Part shown: positions 1 through 9,634 of the stretch, piece after piece
Position numbering within the stretch: position 1 is the stretch's first letter
How the letters are laid out: each line of letters opens with the position of its first letter
Assembly: GCA_022843175.1 (NCBI GenBank)
Contig: JALHOE010000080.1
Location: 1 to 36,259 of the forward strand
Length of the DNA stretch: 36,259 nt
Direction: 5' to 3'
Source of the DNA: Deltaproteobacteria bacterium
GTDB lineage: Bacteria; Myxococcota_A; Polyangia; Polyangiales; JADJMO01
Notes under the pieces: generated by a model
What the model was told of the DNA's origin: nothing
The model's input: only the letters and a program-made list of their open reading frames with translations
The model's database searches: none
Position numbers and translations under genes: made by a program

Positions 1-366
1 CCGCGCGCCCGCGCACGCGACGACGAGGAGCCACTCGACAGCGCGACCCGCGCGTCCGCAGTGCTCGCCCCACCGCCCCCGGCACTCCCGCCCGCTCCGC
101 CCGCCGCCCCCGCGCGCGCCGAGGTCCCCGCGCAGCTCGCGCAGGAGCTCCTCGAGAAGGCCGCGTTCTGGGGCGACGGCGAACGCGGCGTGGCCCGGCT
201 GCGCTTCAGCGCCCGCGCGCGCGGCCCCTTCGCGGGCGCGACCGTCACGCTCGAGCACGACGGCGAGCGCACGCACCTGCGCGTCGAGGACTGCGACGAT
301 CCGGCTCTGATCGAGCGCCTCCGCGAGCAGCTCGCGAGGAAGGGCGTGGTCCTAAGCGAGCCGTAG
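1..366 (+). CDS. C-terminal end of an unrecognised Pro/Ala-rich protein (5' end outside window)
   Basis: The frame is open from the first base to a TAG at 364-366, so this is the 3' end of a gene that starts upstream of the window. A GTG at 61 could be read as a start, but the frame upstream has no stop and reads as a low-complexity linker, so I treat it as partial. A Pro/Ala-rich segment is followed by about 75 residues with an alternating beta pattern (RLRFSARARG, then ATVTLEHDGERTHLRVE) and a final charged helix. This layout vaguely recalls the C-terminal domain of FliK/SctP-type needle- or hook-length proteins, but the resemblance is weak. The last 15 bases overlap the 3' end of the convergent gene at 352-801. 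Coding status is fairly likely; function is unknown. Confidence 0.55.
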   Translation, partial: PRARARDDEEPLDSATRASAVLAPPPPALPPAPPAAPARAEVPAQLAQELLEKAAFWGDGERGVARLRFSARARGPFAGATVTLEHDGERTHLRVEDCDDPALIERLREQLARKGVVLSEP

Positions 367-801
367 TGGGCGGAAGCTCTTGAGGAACTTGGCGAGGTCG
401 GAGCGCGCGTCGAACCGGAGCGTCGCGCTGCCGATCTTGCGCCCGGACTCGTCGAACAGCTCGGCGGGCAACGTGGTCATCGTCTCGAGGAGACGGAGGA
501 ACGCGACGTCCTTCTGCCCGACCAGCCGATGCGTGCGGCCGGCGTCGTCGACGAAGGTGAGGTCGTAGCCGACCTTCTTGCCGAGCACCGGGTCCATCAC
601 CATCGTGCCGCGACACGGCCGGTGCGCGGCGAACCCCTCCATGTCGATCGCGCCCTGGATCGCCGCCTTCTTGTCGCGCAGGAACCTGCCGAGCGCGCTC
701 ACCCTGGCGCCGACGGTGAACGAGATCGCGCGCTCGCGATCGGGGGACGCGTCGAGCCGGTACGAACCGGACATGGTCTCGCGGAATTCGAAGCCGCTCA
801 T
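352..801 (-). CDS. small beta-rich protein of unknown function
   Basis: A 149-residue protein starting MSGFEFRETMSG and ending FRPLRLA. There is no signal peptide and no membrane segment. It is rich in predicted beta strands and contains the segment AIDMEGFAAHRPCRG followed by FVDDAGRTHRLVGQKD. The pattern loosely resembles the small beta domain found at the N-terminus of some GMC oxidoreductases and related lipid enzymes, but I cannot assign it. The ATG at 801 lies 14 nt after the stop of the TPR ATPase gene, so the two are probably one leftward operon. The open frame runs far upstream, but that part is antisense-like, and the ATG at 801 gives the only sensible protein. A TATGCT sequence lies 6 nt before the start. 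The 3' end overlaps the convergent gene by 15 nt. Confidence 0.6.
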   Translation of the reverse strand: MSGFEFRETMSGSYRLDASPDRERAISFTVGARVSALGRFLRDKKAAIQGAIDMEGFAAHRPCRGTMVMDPVLGKKVGYDLTFVDDAGRTHRLVGQKDVAFLRLLETMTTLPAELFDESGRKIGSATLRFDARSDLAKFLKSFRPLRLA

Positions 802-815
802 GCCCGAAGCATAAC

Positions 816-3506
816 TCAGGAGAAGAACGCGCCCGGGTCGATGCCGATCGCCGAGATGCGGAGCTTCGCGAAGACGTCGTCCGCCCGCTTGTCGAACGTC
901 TCGGCCTCGTGTTGGAGGGCGACGTCGACCTGGTACTCCACGACCTTGCGGAGGAACTCGGCGTAGGCGCGGTAGGTGCGGGCCAGCTCGACCTCGTTGC
1001 CGCACTCCTCGAACAGCGCGATCGCGCGGAGGAAGTAGTGGCGGGCCTTGGAGACGTGGTCCTGTCCCCAGCCGCCGGCGGCCGTGACCTCGCCGAGGGT
1101 GCGGAGCGCGATGCCGATCTGCACCTTGGAGCGGACCTGCTCGAAGAGGGCGAGCGAGCGGGTGGTGTACTCGCGCGCCTTGGGCAGGTCGCTCGCGAGC
1201 AGGTAGGCCTTCCCGAGCCCGCGCGCCGCCTCGGCGAGGAGCATGCGATCGCCGATCTCCTCGGCGAGCGCCTCGCTCTCCTTCAGCGTCTCGATCGCGC
1301 GGGGGAGGTCGCCCATGCGGTAATGGGTCTCGCCGATGTTGGTGAGCACCAGCACGATCTTGTGCCGGTCGCCGACCTCGCGCGCGATGCCGAGCGCCTC
1401 CTGGAACAGGGTCATCGCGCGGAGGTCGTCGCGCTGGTCCTGCGCGACGGTGCCGAGGTTGTTGAGCGTGATCACGACGCCGAGCAAGTCGCCGATCTCG
1501 CGACGGATGCGCAGCGACTGCTCGAACGCCTCGAGCGCCTCTTTGAAGTGGCCGCTGTCCTGCAGCACCAGGCCGAGGTTGTTGAGCGAGAGGCCGATCG
1601 ACCGGCGATCGCCCAGCCGCTTGCGCGTGGTGAGCGCCTTGCGCATGTCCTCGAGGGCGGCGCTGTAGTCGCCGCGGATCCACGCGAGCTTGCCGATGTC
1701 GTCGAGCGACGACGCCACGCCGCGCTCGTCGCCCGCGAGGTGGAAGAGCGCGTGGCCGACCTGGAGGTGTCGCGTGGCCTCGTCGAGTCGCCCGGACTCG
1801 CGGTAGAGCCGGCCGATCCGGTTGTGCGCCGCGCCGGCCTTCGCCTTGAGGTCGAGGCTGTAGGCGAGCGCCTGCATCGCGTTGAACTGCGCGAGGCCGG
1901 CGTCGTATTGGCCGAGCAGGCAGAGCACGTCTCCGTAGTGGTGAAGGGCGCTGAGGCGCGAGCGGGCGTCGTCGTCGGCGAGGAGCTCGAGACCGCGCGC
2001 GTAGCACTCGGCGGCCTTGGCGTTGGCGTATCGCGCGCGCGCGATGTCGCCGGCTTCGATCCAGGTGAGCGCCGCGCGCGAGGTGGCGCCGGCCTTCTCG
2101 CGGTGCCACGCGAGCGTGGCGATGTGCTCCTCGTGCGCGCGAACGCCGGTGCGGAACTCGAGCCAGTCGGCGATCGCCTGGTGATAGCGGCGCGCGGATG
2201 AAGCGGGGATCAGCTTCTCGAGCGATTCGCGCTCGAGGTTGTGCTTGAAGACGTATTCCTGCTCGCCGGGGAAGGTGCTGTCCGGCATCTCGAGCACGTA
2301 GTCGCGCGCGACGAGGTCCTCGAGGACCGCCTTGATCGCGCCGCTCTCGTCGCCGAGGTCGGGGTCCCAGATCTCGGGCGCCCGGCCGCTCATGCGCCCG
2401 AGCACGACGAGGCCGCCGAGCCAGAACACCGAGCCCATCGCCGAGCCACGCTCGAGCAGGTCGCGCTCGGTCGGTGAGAGGGCCGCGAGCCGCGCGTTGA
2501 CCGCGTCCTGCACCGTCATCGGCAGCTGCACCGACGACAAACGGTCGAGGTTGACGTGCCACCGCTCCTCGGTCATGTCCGGGTCGTCGGTGGGCATCTG
2601 CTCGGCGACGAGGACGCCCGAGTCGTGGAGGATGCGGACCATCTTCTCGAGCATGGCGGGGTTGCCGCCGGCGAGGTCGACCGCCGACTCGATGAGGTCC
2701 TGCGGGATCTCGTCGCCGCCGGCGGCGACCGGCGCGAGGAGCTGCTCCATCATGCGCTGCGCGTCGAGATCGGGCAGCGGGCCGACCTCCAACGTGCTGT
2801 GTCGCCCGCCCGCGATCGCGCTCCAGCCCGGGCGACGCGCGAGCAACTCGGGCCGCGCGGTGACGATCATCAGCATCGGCGCCTGCACGTGGGCTGCGAG
2901 GTACTCGATGATCTCGAGCGAGTCGTCGTGGGCGCAGTGGAGGTCCTCGAGGACGATCGTGAGGACGCCGCGCGACGCGTGATTGGCGGCCTCGGCCTCG
3001 AGCAGCCGCTTGAGGACCGCGCGACGCAGCGCCTTGAGCTGCACCGAGTCGTCGGCGACGGCGGCGATGAGCGGCGAGCGGTCGAACTCGATGTCGAGGA
3101 GCGGCCCGAGGAAATAGAGGACGTCCCCCACCTTGCGGTCGTCGAGCAGCACGGCGACCTCTTCGCGGAGCCGCTCCTTGGCCACTTCGTCGTGGATACC
3201 GAAGGGGATGTCGAAGCGTGCGCGGAGCACCCGGGTGATGACGTCGTACGCGCTGCCGTGCGGGCGCGCGGTGGCCTTGAGCACGCGCGGCGACGAGCGG
3301 CCGGAGATCTCTCGTGCGCGCGCGAGGAACTCTTGGATGATGCGCGTCTTGCCGACGCCCTGGGCGCCGACCAGCGTGACCACGTGCGGCCCACCGCTGG
3401 CGATGACCGCGTCGAACGCCTGCTCGACGACCCGCAGCTCGGGCTGCCGGCCGAACAGGGGCCCGCGGAAAGCCTTGTTTTCTCCCGTGGTGGTCTCGGA
3501 CTTCAT
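816..3506 (-). CDS. AAA-type ATPase with C-terminal TPR repeats
   Basis: An 896-residue cytoplasmic protein from the ATG at 3506. A short lead ends in GPLFGRQPEL, typical of the start of MalT/cyclase-type AAA modules. The Walker A motif GAQGVGKT is at residues 47-54 and a Walker B-like strand ending LED is near residues 182-188. A helical ATPase lid region follows. From about residue 480 to 860 there are repeats of roughly 40 residues of TPR type, several carrying NNLG. Such proteins usually act as signalling or scaffold ATPases, often fused to kinases or DNA-binding domains in myxobacteria; here no such fused domain is present, so the output is unknown. An in-frame start 19 codons upstream (3563) exists. 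I prefer 3506 because TACGTT lies 9 nt before it, as seen at other starts in this window. It diverges from the sugar dehydrogenase gene. Confidence 0.85.
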   Translation of the reverse strand: MKSETTTGENKAFRGPLFGRQPELRVVEQAFDAVIASGGPHVVTLVGAQGVGKTRIIQEFLARAREISGRSSPRVLKATARPHGSAYDVITRVLRARFDIPFGIHDEVAKERLREEVAVLLDDRKVGDVLYFLGPLLDIEFDRSPLIAAVADDSVQLKALRRAVLKRLLEAEAANHASRGVLTIVLEDLHCAHDDSLEIIEYLAAHVQAPMLMIVTARPELLARRPGWSAIAGGRHSTLEVGPLPDLDAQRMMEQLLAPVAAGGDEIPQDLIESAVDLAGGNPAMLEKMVRILHDSGVLVAEQMPTDDPDMTEERWHVNLDRLSSVQLPMTVQDAVNARLAALSPTERDLLERGSAMGSVFWLGGLVVLGRMSGRAPEIWDPDLGDESGAIKAVLEDLVARDYVLEMPDSTFPGEQEYVFKHNLERESLEKLIPASSARRYHQAIADWLEFRTGVRAHEEHIATLAWHREKAGATSRAALTWIEAGDIARARYANAKAAECYARGLELLADDDARSRLSALHHYGDVLCLLGQYDAGLAQFNAMQALAYSLDLKAKAGAAHNRIGRLYRESGRLDEATRHLQVGHALFHLAGDERGVASSLDDIGKLAWIRGDYSAALEDMRKALTTRKRLGDRRSIGLSLNNLGLVLQDSGHFKEALEAFEQSLRIRREIGDLLGVVITLNNLGTVAQDQRDDLRAMTLFQEALGIAREVGDRHKIVLVLTNIGETHYRMGDLPRAIETLKESEALAEEIGDRMLLAEAARGLGKAYLLASDLPKAREYTTRSLALFEQVRSKVQIGIALRTLGEVTAAGGWGQDHVSKARHYFLRAIALFEECGNEVELARTYRAYAEFLRKVVEYQVDVALQHEAETFDKRADDVFAKLRISAIGIDPGAFFS

Positions 3507-3515
3507 CCCACGCGG

Positions 3516-3521
3516 AACGTA
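3516..3521 (-). promoter_or_regulatory. -10-like hexamer close to the TPR ATPase start
   Basis: TACGTT (TANNNT pattern) lies 9 nt upstream of the ATG at 3506 on the minus strand, and there is no purine-rich ribosome binding site. The spacing matches the better supported promoters before 3632 and 14030. No convincing -35 hexamer is seen, so this is tentative. It would give a nearly leaderless mRNA. Confidence 0.3.
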
Positions 3522-3591
3522 CCACGCAACGCCGGTCGCGCCGCCGCCGACCGTGCTGAGCAAGCGGCGACCGCGCGCCGCGGAATCGTGG

Positions 3592-3621
3592 TTGCGACGC
3601 CGGATTCGTCGTGCCTAGCGT
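3592..3621 (+). promoter_or_regulatory. predicted sigma70-like promoter of the UDP-HexNAc dehydrogenase gene
   Basis: TTGCGA at 3592-3597, an 18-nt spacer, and TAGCGT at 3616-3621. The ATG at 3632 follows after 10 nt with no Shine-Dalgarno sequence, so transcription would start at or next to the start codon (leaderless or near-leaderless mRNA). The same -35 hexamer and a near-identical -10 occur before the RsbW-like gene at 14030. Prediction from sequence pattern only. Confidence 0.5.
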
Positions 3622-3631
3622 CCACCCCCCG

Positions 3632-4920
<1,289 letters not shown>

Positions 4921-4924
<4 letters not shown>

Positions 4925-4952
4925 GCGCCGGTCGATGACCGCGTGCTAAGTT
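4921..4952 (+). promoter_or_regulatory. possible promoter upstream of the gene at 4963
   Basis: TTGAGC at 4921-4926 overlaps the stop of the dehydrogenase gene, and TAAGTT lies at 4947-4952, 10 nt before the ATG at 4963. The 20-nt spacer is long, so only the -10 part is convincing. Its distance to the start matches that at 3632. Confidence 0.3.
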
Positions 4953-4962
4953 CGCGGGGGCC

Positions 4963-5589
4963 ATGGCGCTCTTCGGTCGCGGCAAGAAGAAGAAGGACGC
5001 CGAAGCAGCGAAGCCGACCGCGCGGGCCGGACCAGACGTGTTCTCCCCGTTCTGGTCCAGCTGGCCCGCGCCCGAAGCGCCCGCGCCGCCCGCGCCCGCC
5101 CCACCCGTCCCGACCGCCGAGGTGCCCCTCGCGGCGCCGATCGCCGAGCCCGCGCCGCCGATCGTCGAGCCCGCACCGCCGATCGTCGAGCCCCCGCCGC
5201 CTCCTCCGGTCCAGCCCAACCCGACGCCGATCGAGGGCCCGCCGGTCGTCGTCACGCGCGTGCGCGTGCTCTCGGACCCGCCCCCCGCACGCGCGCCCGC
5301 GCCCACGCCCCCGCCTCGTCGCGCCGCCGACGAGCGGCAGCTCGAGCCCCTCGACCGGATCCTGGTCAAGTCGCTCCCCGACGAGTGGCTGTCCGACATG
5401 GCGCTCGATTCGAAGATCGCGTTCCTGCTCTCCCTCGTCGACGGCGTGAGCACGATCGACGACGTGCTCGATGGGTGCGGCATGGACCGCACCGAAGCCG
5501 TCTCGATCCTCGTCGAGCTGTTGGAGGAGAGCGTGCTCGAGGCTCGGCCACAGCCACCCCGACCCCGCACCTCTCGACCGCCGCGCTGA
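4963..5589 (+). CDS. proline-rich protein with small C-terminal helical domain
   Basis: A 208-residue protein in three parts. The lysine-rich start is MALFGRGKKKK. A Pro/Ala/Glu-rich linker of about 110 residues includes two exact copies of EPAPPIV. The C-terminal domain of about 65 residues (from about 130) contains LDSKIAFLLSLVDGV, then IDDVLDGCGMDRTEAV and a final helix. That C-terminal pattern is common in myxobacterial proteins as a small winged-helix-like unit at the end of regulators, but its partner is not known. There is no signal peptide, so it is probably cytoplasmic. It sits between the sugar dehydrogenase and the convergent FHA/PP2C phosphatase gene, and its stop codon abuts the stop of that gene with no spacing. 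A role in regulating the polysaccharide locus is inference. Confidence 0.7.
   Translation: MALFGRGKKKKDAEAAKPTARAGPDVFSPFWSSWPAPEAPAPPAPAPPVPTAEVPLAAPIAEPAPPIVEPAPPIVEPPPPPPVQPNPTPIEGPPVVVTRVRVLSDPPPARAPAPTPPPRRAADERQLEPLDRILVKSLPDEWLSDMALDSKIAFLLSLVDGVSTIDDVLDGCGMDRTEAVSILVELLEESVLEARPQPPRPRTSRPPR
5146..5187 (+). repeat. two tandem 21-bp units in the proline-rich linker
   Basis: Two consecutive 21-bp units (5146-5166 and 5167-5187) differ at one base and both encode EPAPPIV. A partial third unit follows (EPPPPPP). The repeat stays in frame, so copy-number change would only alter linker length. Confidence 0.75.
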
Positions 5590-7308
5590 TTACAAGCGCG
5601 TGGCGACGACGAGCGTCATGTCGTCGACCGGCGGTGCGTCGGCGACGAAGAGCGAGAGCGCCTCTTCGATGCGATCGCGAATGCGCGACGCGGGCCGGCC
5701 GCGGGCGTTGCGAGCGGCCTCGACGATGCGAGCCTCGCCGAGCCGTTCGCGGTCGCCGTTGACCGCCTCGCTCAGTCCGTCGCTGTAACAGACGAAGACG
5801 TCCCCCGGCTGGAGGATCGTCTCGCCCTCCTCGTAGCTCTCGTCCTCTTTGATGCCGACCGCGATCCCGCCCTCGCGCAGCCGCTCGACGGCGCCGTCCT
5901 TGCGGACGACGATGGGCGGCTCGTGCCCGGCGTTGCAGTAGCGCAGGCGACCGCTGAGCGGATCGAGCTCGCCGTAGAAGAGGGTGACGAACTTGTTGCT
6001 CGGCGCGTATTCGACGAGGTAGCGGTTGAGCGCGCTCATCACGTCGGACACGCTCTGTCCGACGCGCGCCTCGGCGCGCAGCCCCGCGTGCACGGCGGAG
6101 ATGAGGAGCGCCGCGCCGGTACCCTTGCCCGAGACGTCCCCGACGGCGATGCCGACGGCGCGTCGCGTGCGCCCGTTGGGCCGGGCGGGCAGGTTGATGA
6201 AGTCGAAGTAGTCGCCGCCGACCTCGAGGCACGGCAACGACACGCCCGTCAGATCCCAGCCCTCGATCTGCGGCGGCGTCATCGGGAGGAGGCGCGCCTG
6301 GATTTCGCCCGCGAGTCGCAGCTCCTCCTGGATGCGGCGCTTGACCTGGACCTCCGCGAGCAGGCGCTCGTGCTCGATCTTGATCGCGGCGACCGCCGCG
6401 ATCGTGGCGAGCACGGAGAGGTCGGTCTCGCCGAAGCGATTGCGAACGTCGTTGTCGACGTAGATCGCGCCGAGGATCTCGTTCTCGACCAGCAGCGGCA
6501 CGGCGAGCACGCTGCGGATCGCGTTCATCTCGACCGAGCCCGCGCCCGCGAACCGCGGATCGATCGACGCGTCGGCGGTGCTGACGATCGTGCCGTCGTA
6601 CACCGCGCGCGAGAGGATGGTGCGGCTGAGACGCGGCGGAGGGTCGTGGGGCAGGAGCGCGCTCGGCGTGGCCGCCACCTTGCACACGACCGAATTCCCC
6701 TGACGCAGGAAGATGAAACCGCGCTCGGCCGGGAGCGCCTCGAAGACCAGGTCGAGCGTCGTGCGCAGGACGTCGTTGACCGAGCTCTTCTGGATCAGCA
6801 CCAGGCCGACCCGCGAGAGGATCTGGAGGACGTCGGTGCGCGGCGGGTGCCACTCGCCCGTGACGTCGACCGAGGAGATCGGCGCGGAGATGGGCGGCGC
6901 CGCGCGGAGGTGCAGCGTCGCGAGCAGGTGATTCGCGTCGCTCATCGCCGCGCGGTCGCTGTCGCTGTGCCACACGTCGGAGCCGCCGGTGAGGACGACC
7001 GGCGGGGGCACCGACGTCATGTCGTTGACGAGCGTGAGCTCCGCCTCGCCGATGTAGATCACGTCGCCGGGGACGAGCCGCCTCGGGTCGGTGATCGTCT
7101 TGCCGTTGACGACCGTGCGGTTGGAGCTGCCGATGTCGGCGATCATCACGTACGCGCCGTCGTACTGGATCACCGCGTGGAGCCGCGAGGCGAACGGATC
7201 GTGGAGGTGGATGTCGCTCCGGGCCGACCGACCGATCGTCATGCGGGGCCGGTCGAGCGGCACGATCTCCGGTTCCCGATCCTTCTCGCGAACAACGATG
7301 TTGGGCAT
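5590..7308 (-). CDS. FHA-GAF-SpoIIE/PP2C protein phosphatase (RsbU-like)
   Basis: A 572-residue soluble protein with three domains. The N-terminal FHA domain (about 1-95, with GRS at 26-28, SRLH at 41-44 and NG at 68-69) is a phosphothreonine reader. A GAF sensor domain spans about 160-315. The C-terminal SpoIIE/RsbU PP2C phosphatase spans about 330-572, with metal-binding positions in GGDYFD (364-369), GDVSGKG (390-396), SDG (509-511) and DDM (562-564). The catalytic acidic residues are all present, so it should be active. The known role of the family is to dephosphorylate a STAS antagonist and so start partner switching; the matching kinase and STAS protein are encoded at 14030-14784. It starts 3 nt after the wzc-like stop, as last gene of the polymerisation operon, which implies co-translation with the co-polymerase. 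Confidence 0.92.
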   Translation of the reverse strand: MPNIVVREKDREPEIVPLDRPRMTIGRSARSDIHLHDPFASRLHAVIQYDGAYVMIADIGSSNRTVVNGKTITDPRRLVPGDVIYIGEAELTLVNDMTSVPPPVVLTGGSDVWHSDSDRAAMSDANHLLATLHLRAAPPISAPISSVDVTGEWHPPRTDVLQILSRVGLVLIQKSSVNDVLRTTLDLVFEALPAERGFIFLRQGNSVVCKVAATPSALLPHDPPPRLSRTILSRAVYDGTIVSTADASIDPRFAGAGSVEMNAIRSVLAVPLLVENEILGAIYVDNDVRNRFGETDLSVLATIAAVAAIKIEHERLLAEVQVKRRIQEELRLAGEIQARLLPMTPPQIEGWDLTGVSLPCLEVGGDYFDFINLPARPNGRTRRAVGIAVGDVSGKGTGAALLISAVHAGLRAEARVGQSVSDVMSALNRYLVEYAPSNKFVTLFYGELDPLSGRLRYCNAGHEPPIVVRKDGAVERLREGGIAVGIKEDESYEEGETILQPGDVFVCYSDGLSEAVNGDRERLGEARIVEAARNARGRPASRIRDRIEEALSLFVADAPPVDDMTLVVATRL

Positions 7309-7311
7309 GAC

Positions 7312-9570
7312 TCAGACGACCTCTCCGGCGCCACCGATCAGAACGACCCCCACCGTCTTCCGTGAACCGAGCTGACGCAGCGCGCGCCGCAGCTCGCTCT
7401 TTCTCGAGACGCCCGCGCGCGTCACGAGGAGCATGCCATCGACGATCGGCTCGAGCGCGTTGGCCTCGCCACCCTCGAGCACGCTCGGGGCGTCGATGAT
7501 GACGTAGTCGTAGACCTCGTTGAGCAACATGAGCAGCTCGCGGAACTGCGCGGAGTGCAGCGCGCGCGGGAACCGCGGCTGCTCCTCGGACTCGGCGAGG
7601 ACGTGCAGCGAGGGGCCGAGCGCGAGGAGCGTCCACGCCTCGTCGCTGCCGCGCATCGCGCGAACGGTCTGCGCCGAGAGCCCGAGGCCCTCGGGGATCG
7701 CGAAGCCGAGGAGCCTCGCCAGCGACGGCCGGTGGAGGCCGGCCTCGACGAGCACCACGCGCGCGCGCTGCGACTCGGACAACACCAGCGCGAGCTGCGC
7801 GGCGAGCGTGCTCTTGCCCTCGCCGTCGCGCGGGCTCGTGACCGCGAACATGCGCCGCCCCTCGTCGCGCAGCAGCTCGAGCCGATGGCGCACGAGGCGA
7901 AGCGCGGCGATGGGCCCGGCGTCGTCGCCGAGGACCGCGAGGATCGCCGGCGCCGTCGGCTCGGGCATCACCATCTCGGTCTTGATCGGTCGTCCCTCGA
8001 ACGGGAACTGCGCCGGCGGTCTCCGCGCGGCGAGGGCGGTCGCAGACTCCGAGCGCGCGAGGGCCGTCTCGGTGACCACGTCCGATGCCGTGACGTTGGC
8101 GAGCGTGCCGAGCGCCGGCGCGAGACCGAGCGCCTCGATGTCACCCGCGTCGGCGAGGTGGTCCTCGAGCAACACCCGCGCGAGGACGTAGAGGAGCGCG
8201 AACGCGCACGCGCTGAGACCCCCGAGCACCGCGGTGAGGCCGCGCCGGCCCTTGGACGGCTTGGTCGGCCGAAACGCGGGCTCGATGATCGCGATGAGCC
8301 CTGCTTTGCCGGCCTCCGCGGCCTTGAGCGCGAGCTGGGTCGCCTCGGACTTGCCGCGCACCTCGTCGTAGCGCTTCTTCGCCTCGCCGAGGTCGCGCAA
8401 CAGCTTTTGCCACTCGGTCTCGACGTCGAGCTGGGGGCTCGTGGCGACCGGCGGCGCCGCGCCTCCCTTGGCGAGCGCGGCCTGGCGCGCCGCGATCAGC
8501 GACTCGATCTGTTTGAGCTTGTCGGCCTGCGAGTCCCCCGAGGGCGCGACGCCGACGTCCGCGGCCGCAGCCGGCGGCTTGCTCGCGTCGATCGCCGCGA
8601 GGCGCGCGCGCGCGTCCTGCATCTGCTTGAGCGCGATCGCCAGCGTGGCCTGCGCCGACTTCATGTCCGGGTGCTCCGGCGTGAGCTTCGCGCTCTTGGC
8701 GACCACGTCGGCCTGGGCGACCGCGTAGGCCTTGGTCGCCGTGTCGAGCGCCGCGACGGCTCGGTCGCGCGCCTCGGTGTCGGTGGGCGCGGCGGGCGCG
8801 GGGACGACCGCCTTGGAGGTGGCGGCGAGGTCGGCCTCGAGGCGCGCCTTTTGGCGGTAGAGCGCGGCGAGCACGGGATCGCTCGTGTCGATCGGATCGG
8901 CGGCGGCCTTCTTCGGCGCGCCCGACAGCCCGAAGGTCGCGGGCACGGCGAACTCGGGGTGCCGCGAGAGGAACGTGCTCACCGCTTTGACCGCGGTGTC
9001 GATCTCCGTGCTCGCGCTGGCTACCTCCTTGCCGAGGAAGAGCGCGTCGTTCTTGAGCTCGCCGATGCTGCCGCCGACGAAGTCCTCGGCGATCGACTCC
9101 GCGAGATACTGGGTGACGTCGCGCACGACGTCGCGCGCGTCGACCCCCGGCGTCTCGGACATGTCGAAGGAGACGACGTATCGCCCGCTCTCCCGTGCGC
9201 GGATGCCGACGTGCGGCTTCATCGCCTCGACCGCGTCGAGGATTCCGGCGGACTCGACCAGCCCGGGGTAGAGGTTGAACTTGCGAATCGCGGTCTCGAG
9301 CCGCGCGCGCTCGTGGACCATGTCCTTGATGCGCGCCGCGCGCTTGGCCGTCGACTCGCCCTCGGCGCCGGGCTTGTCGGGCGCGCGCACGGCGAACGTG
9401 CACTCCGAGAGGTACGTCCGCCGTACGTTGAGCGTGAAGAGCGCGGCCATCGCCAGCCCGAGGGCGAGCACCACCACGCCGCCGAGCACGTAGCTCCGCC
9501 CACGTCGCAGAAGGACGAGCGCGCGCGCGAGCCTGTCGGCGAGGGCTTGTTCGGTCGGCTCGGGGGTCAT
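7312..9570 (-). CDS. Wzc-like polysaccharide co-polymerase with degenerate BY-kinase domain
   Basis: A 752-residue inner-membrane protein controlling chain length and export of the polymer. The first membrane segment is about 26-48, then a large periplasmic Wzz-type region with long coiled coils (about 235-425) and LTPEHPDM at 296-303. The second membrane segment is about 445-467, followed by a cytoplasmic CpsD/Wzc-type ATPase. Walker A is intact (SPRDGEGKST, 579-588) and Walker B is VIIDAP (690-695). Walker A', normally VDADLRRP, reads VEAGLHRP (608-615), and no tyrosine follows Tyr689, so the usual C-terminal tyrosine cluster is absent. Tyrosine autokinase activity is therefore doubtful. 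ATG 9570 is chosen because upstream in-frame codons give no plausible N-terminus. It lies 64 nt after the wzy-like gene and 3 nt before the phosphatase gene. Confidence 0.9.
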   Translation of the reverse strand: MTPEPTEQALADRLARALVLLRRGRSYVLGGVVVLALGLAMAALFTLNVRRTYLSECTFAVRAPDKPGAEGESTAKRAARIKDMVHERARLETAIRKFNLYPGLVESAGILDAVEAMKPHVGIRARESGRYVVSFDMSETPGVDARDVVRDVTQYLAESIAEDFVGGSIGELKNDALFLGKEVASASTEIDTAVKAVSTFLSRHPEFAVPATFGLSGAPKKAAADPIDTSDPVLAALYRQKARLEADLAATSKAVVPAPAAPTDTEARDRAVAALDTATKAYAVAQADVVAKSAKLTPEHPDMKSAQATLAIALKQMQDARARLAAIDASKPPAAAADVGVAPSGDSQADKLKQIESLIAARQAALAKGGAAPPVATSPQLDVETEWQKLLRDLGEAKKRYDEVRGKSEATQLALKAAEAGKAGLIAIIEPAFRPTKPSKGRRGLTAVLGGLSACAFALLYVLARVLLEDHLADAGDIEALGLAPALGTLANVTASDVVTETALARSESATALAARRPPAQFPFEGRPIKTEMVMPEPTAPAILAVLGDDAGPIAALRLVRHRLELLRDEGRRMFAVTSPRDGEGKSTLAAQLALVLSESQRARVVLVEAGLHRPSLARLLGFAIPEGLGLSAQTVRAMRGSDEAWTLLALGPSLHVLAESEEQPRFPRALHSAQFRELLMLLNEVYDYVIIDAPSVLEGGEANALEPIVDGMLLVTRAGVSRKSELRRALRQLGSRKTVGVVLIGGAGEVV

Positions 9571-9634
9571 GGGCGGGCCGGAAGGCGGGTGGCACCATAA
9601 GGCCCACGCGCCGAGGTTGAAAGCGCGGCGAGGG

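Noticed and set aside
1-366. Assignment of the left-edge protein as a type III secretion or flagellar length-control protein
   Set aside because: Only a loose similarity in the C-terminal strand pattern; no secretion genes are in the window.
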